From assembly GCA_035443185.1 (NCBI GenBank), contig DAORRV010000125.1, forward strand, positions 1 through 6,628: 6,628 nucleotides of DNA, in the 5' to 3' direction. The stretch's first letter is position 1, and each line of letters starts with the position of its first letter. Of the stretch, positions 5,352-6,628 are shown piece after piece. Source of the stretch: UBA2330 sp035443185 (lineage in GTDB: Bacteria; Bacteroidota; Ignavibacteria; Tepidaquicellales; Tepidaquicellaceae). Below the pieces are notes generated by a model that worked only from the letters and a program-made list of their open reading frames with translations, did no database searches and was not told the origin of the DNA. Position numbers and translations under genes: made by a program.

Positions 5352-5461
5352 GAGCCTTTAGTCCTTCGAAGCAAAATATTTAAAACACAATCTCTTTCAA
5401 ATTTCAGAATTGAATATAATATCTAAATCAACTCCTCAGAGCCTTTGAGTCTTCGAGGCAA
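5352..5461. repeat. Pair of diverged direct repeats, GAGCCTTT..AGTC..TTCGA.GC
   Basis: GAGCCTTTAGTCCTTCGAAG (5352-5371) recurs as GAGCCTTTGAGTCTTCGAGG (5439-5458), offset by 87 bases, with two small indel or substitution differences and a shared GCAA after it. Each can form a weak GCC..GGC hairpin. On the minus strand the right copy lies about 20 bases past the stop of the membrane-protein gene, so it may help end that transcript, but neither copy has a clean stem plus T run. The rest of 5236-5479 holds nothing I recognise. Confidence 0.5.
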
Positions 5462-5479
5462 TTTTCACAATTAAAATCC

Positions 5480-6247
5480 TCACAACAATTTTCTGATGCA
5501 AATAAGATGTGAGAAAAATACCAGCGGCACTATAAATCCGGGCAGCCACATAAAAGGGAAATAAAGCATGCCGATGTTAGGCTGCTTAATTGCGAGCAAC
5601 TGAAAGGGCGAAGTTACAGAAAAGACAGCGGTCAGAATAATATTAAACAGTAAGCCGAGACAGATGAAATTCCAGATCAGTAAACCTGTTCTGGCAATTT
5701 TACTTTCGGGATTTTTTCTATAACCGAAATAAGCAGCGAATGGAGCTGATATACCCGCAAGTATATCAAAGTTATTTCCGGCAAAGGTCATTACCTCTGG
5801 CACTAATTTATTCACAAATAAAAGATACAAAACTATCTCGACAGGTATCCGCACTATATGAAGGTAAGTAAGAATTTTTGGATTAAGTGAATCTGTAAAT
5901 TTTTTACCTGAATTCAGAAAAAATATACCAAATAAAAATAATAATGCAGGCGGTGCGAGATAGATCATCCTTGGTGGAATTGCATTTGTATTAGTAAAAA
6001 ATCCGGTCATTCCCAAAACTCCCTGTGTCAGAAGAAAAATCAACATAACTATTGTTGTTATTTTGGAATAATCCGTTTCTGTATCAACTCTCGAATCATT
6101 CTCAATATTAATATTCATATCCGGATCAATACCGTCTTCAAAATTAAGTTTTGGTTTAGATCTTACAGCAAAATAAAAAAAGACAGCCGTCAGAATAACG
6201 GCTGCATTAAAAATAAAACTTACATACATAGGAAGTTCGGAAATCAT
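5480..6247 (-). CDS. Seven-helix integral membrane protein of unknown function
   Basis: The 255-residue protein is very hydrophobic. Likely membrane helices lie near residues 7-28, 63-83, 94-111, 126-147, 155-175, 187-211 and 227-249. A charged linker at about 29-62, rich in D, E and N, separates helix 1 from the other six. Short conserved-looking motifs are HIVRIPVEIVLY (130-141), NNFDILAGISAPFAAYFG (158-175), WNFICLGLL (192-200) and PFMWLPGFIVPLVFFSHL (231-248). I associate these with an unnamed Bacteroidota membrane-protein family usually annotated as hypothetical; that is recall, not a search result. No transporter, enzyme or sensor signature is visible. The start at 6247 gives MISELPMY; an alternative Met at residue 7 begins right at helix 1. 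The gene is transcribed toward rnpB, with no partner gene in the window and AT-rich DNA upstream. Confidence 0.82.
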   Translation of the reverse strand: MISELPMYVSFIFNAAVILTAVFFYFAVRSKPKLNFEDGIDPDMNINIENDSRVDTETDYSKITTIVMLIFLLTQGVLGMTGFFTNTNAIPPRMIYLAPPALLFLFGIFFLNSGKKFTDSLNPKILTYLHIVRIPVEIVLYLLFVNKLVPEVMTFAGNNFDILAGISAPFAAYFGYRKNPESKIARTGLLIWNFICLGLLFNIILTAVFSVTSPFQLLAIKQPNIGMLYFPFMWLPGFIVPLVFFSHLICIRKLL

Positions 6248-6406
6248 GAATAATATTAAATTTTAAATAATAAATAAAAATATTAAAATAGTAAAGTAGA
6301 GCCGGATTTATATTCTATGAAAATAATGTCCAAAACAAATTGATCATCAAAAAAACAGTACAAATTTCTACAATAATATAAAATTATTTATAAAGTTTTT
6401 AAATAA
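6248..6406. other. AT-rich upstream region of the membrane-protein gene
   Basis: The stretch has no coding potential on either strand. It should carry the promoter of the minus-strand membrane-protein gene. On that strand a TTGGAC and a TATAAA separated by 15 bases lie about 60-85 bases before the start, too poorly spaced to call. The 50 bases nearest the start are almost pure A and T, which fits SD-independent initiation in this group. Confidence 0.4.
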
Positions 6407-6559
6407 CCCGTCTATGTAAATTTACCGTTAGAAAACCTAAACAATTGCGTTGTTAAAATTTTCCTGTCTGAGAATTTTGCGAAGCAAATTTTGAGTTGGA
6501 AATTTTATAGTCCTGAGTACTCAGGATGCAAAGAATTTAGGTAATTTTACATCAGCGGG
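6407..6559. repeat. Composite inverted repeat / structured element, ~153 bp
   Basis: Nested inverted arms span the element. The outer arm CCCGTCTATGTAAATTTACC (6407-6426) matches the reverse complement of 6540-6559 at 16 of 20 positions. Next, CCTAAACAATTGC (6436-6448) partly pairs with 6528-6541 (GCAA and TTTAGG conserved); the GG at 6540-6541 is shared with the outer right arm. AAAATTTTCC (6455-6464) pairs with 6498-6507, and the innermost GAATTTTGC/GCAAATTTT pair (6472-6492) closes on a GAA loop. The right side carries the 16-bp palindrome 6511-6526. A seven-T run (6563-6569) follows the right arm. It resembles either a MITE-like element with imperfect terminal inverted repeats or the gene of a long structured RNA with a terminator-like end. 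No obvious target-site duplication is seen. Confidence 0.55.
6511..6526. repeat. Perfect 16-bp palindrome TCCTGAGTACTCAGGA
   Basis: This is an uninterrupted dyad centred between 6518 and 6519, inside the composite inverted repeat. With no spacer it cannot form a tight hairpin without opening its centre. It could be a dimeric protein operator, a cruciform, or a side hairpin of the larger structure. It lies about 264 bases upstream of the minus-strand membrane-protein start, far for a simple operator. Confidence 0.7.
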
Positions 6560-6628
6560 CGATTTTTTTACAATTGGAGCTTGTCCCCTTATGCTTTCAG
6601 AGGGGAGTCATTCAAAAAAAGTAAGTTG

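Noticed and set aside
6585..6605. CCCCT / AGGGG hairpin near the right edge
   Set aside because: The 5-bp stem with an 11-base loop has only an A run after it on the plus strand, and the window ends 23 bases later, so neither a terminator nor an element boundary can be supported.
1..6628. A defence, toxin-antitoxin or mobile system
   Set aside because: All protein genes except the membrane protein and possible small ORF fall in recognisable housekeeping or exported families. No transposase, integrase, nuclease-effector pair or toxin motif was seen.

Overview
The window is AT-rich (about a third G+C by eye) and looks like a chromosomal segment from the Bacteroidota/Chlorobiota (FCB) group, possibly an Ignavibacteria-like lineage. 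Three observations support this. The first 110 bases end a protein with a type IX secretion (Por) C-terminal sorting signal. The methylenetetrahydrofolate reductase is the roughly 316-residue form typical of Bacteroidota. No gene start has a strong Shine-Dalgarno sequence. The placement rests on recognised family features, not on a search.

Layout on the plus strand: (1) 1-110, the 3' end of a T9SS cargo protein, closed by a strong intrinsic terminator. (2) 266-1255, an exported six-blade PD40/TolB-like beta-propeller protein. (3) 1256-1691, a gene-free stretch holding a degenerate tandem array: four hairpins of consensus AAACGGATTTATCCGTTT spaced 132-135 bp apart, with two further conserved boxes in each spacer. 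(4) 1692-2642, metF. (5) 2643-2855, a possible 32-residue small ORF and an intrinsic terminator. (6) 2856-4810, a tight three-gene run: a NIF3-family protein reduced to its PII/CutA-like insert plus part of the C-terminal half, a coiled-coil C4 zinc-ribbon protein (COG1579/DUF164), and an RNase HI-like nuclease. (7) about 4854-5235, the RNase P RNA gene rnpB, with P1, P2, P4, P6, P18 and P19 all traceable. (8) 5236-5479, a short non-coding gap with a diverged direct repeat. (9) 5480-6247 on the minus strand, a seven-helix membrane protein of unknown function. (10) 6248-6628, non-coding DNA with a long composite inverted repeat (6407-6559) that contains a 16-bp perfect palindrome.

Functionally, metF supplies 5-methyltetrahydrofolate for methionine synthesis. 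The NIF3-like / zinc-ribbon / RNase HI / rnpB cluster groups a putative RNA-binding protein with two RNA-processing activities; the NIF3-COG1579 adjacency also occurs elsewhere in bacteria.

I see no defence system, mobile-element gene or CRISPR array. The least-explained parts are the 134-bp hairpin array before metF, the reduced NIF3 protein, the apparent lack of the GGU motif in L15 of the RNase P RNA, and the composite inverted repeat near the right edge.
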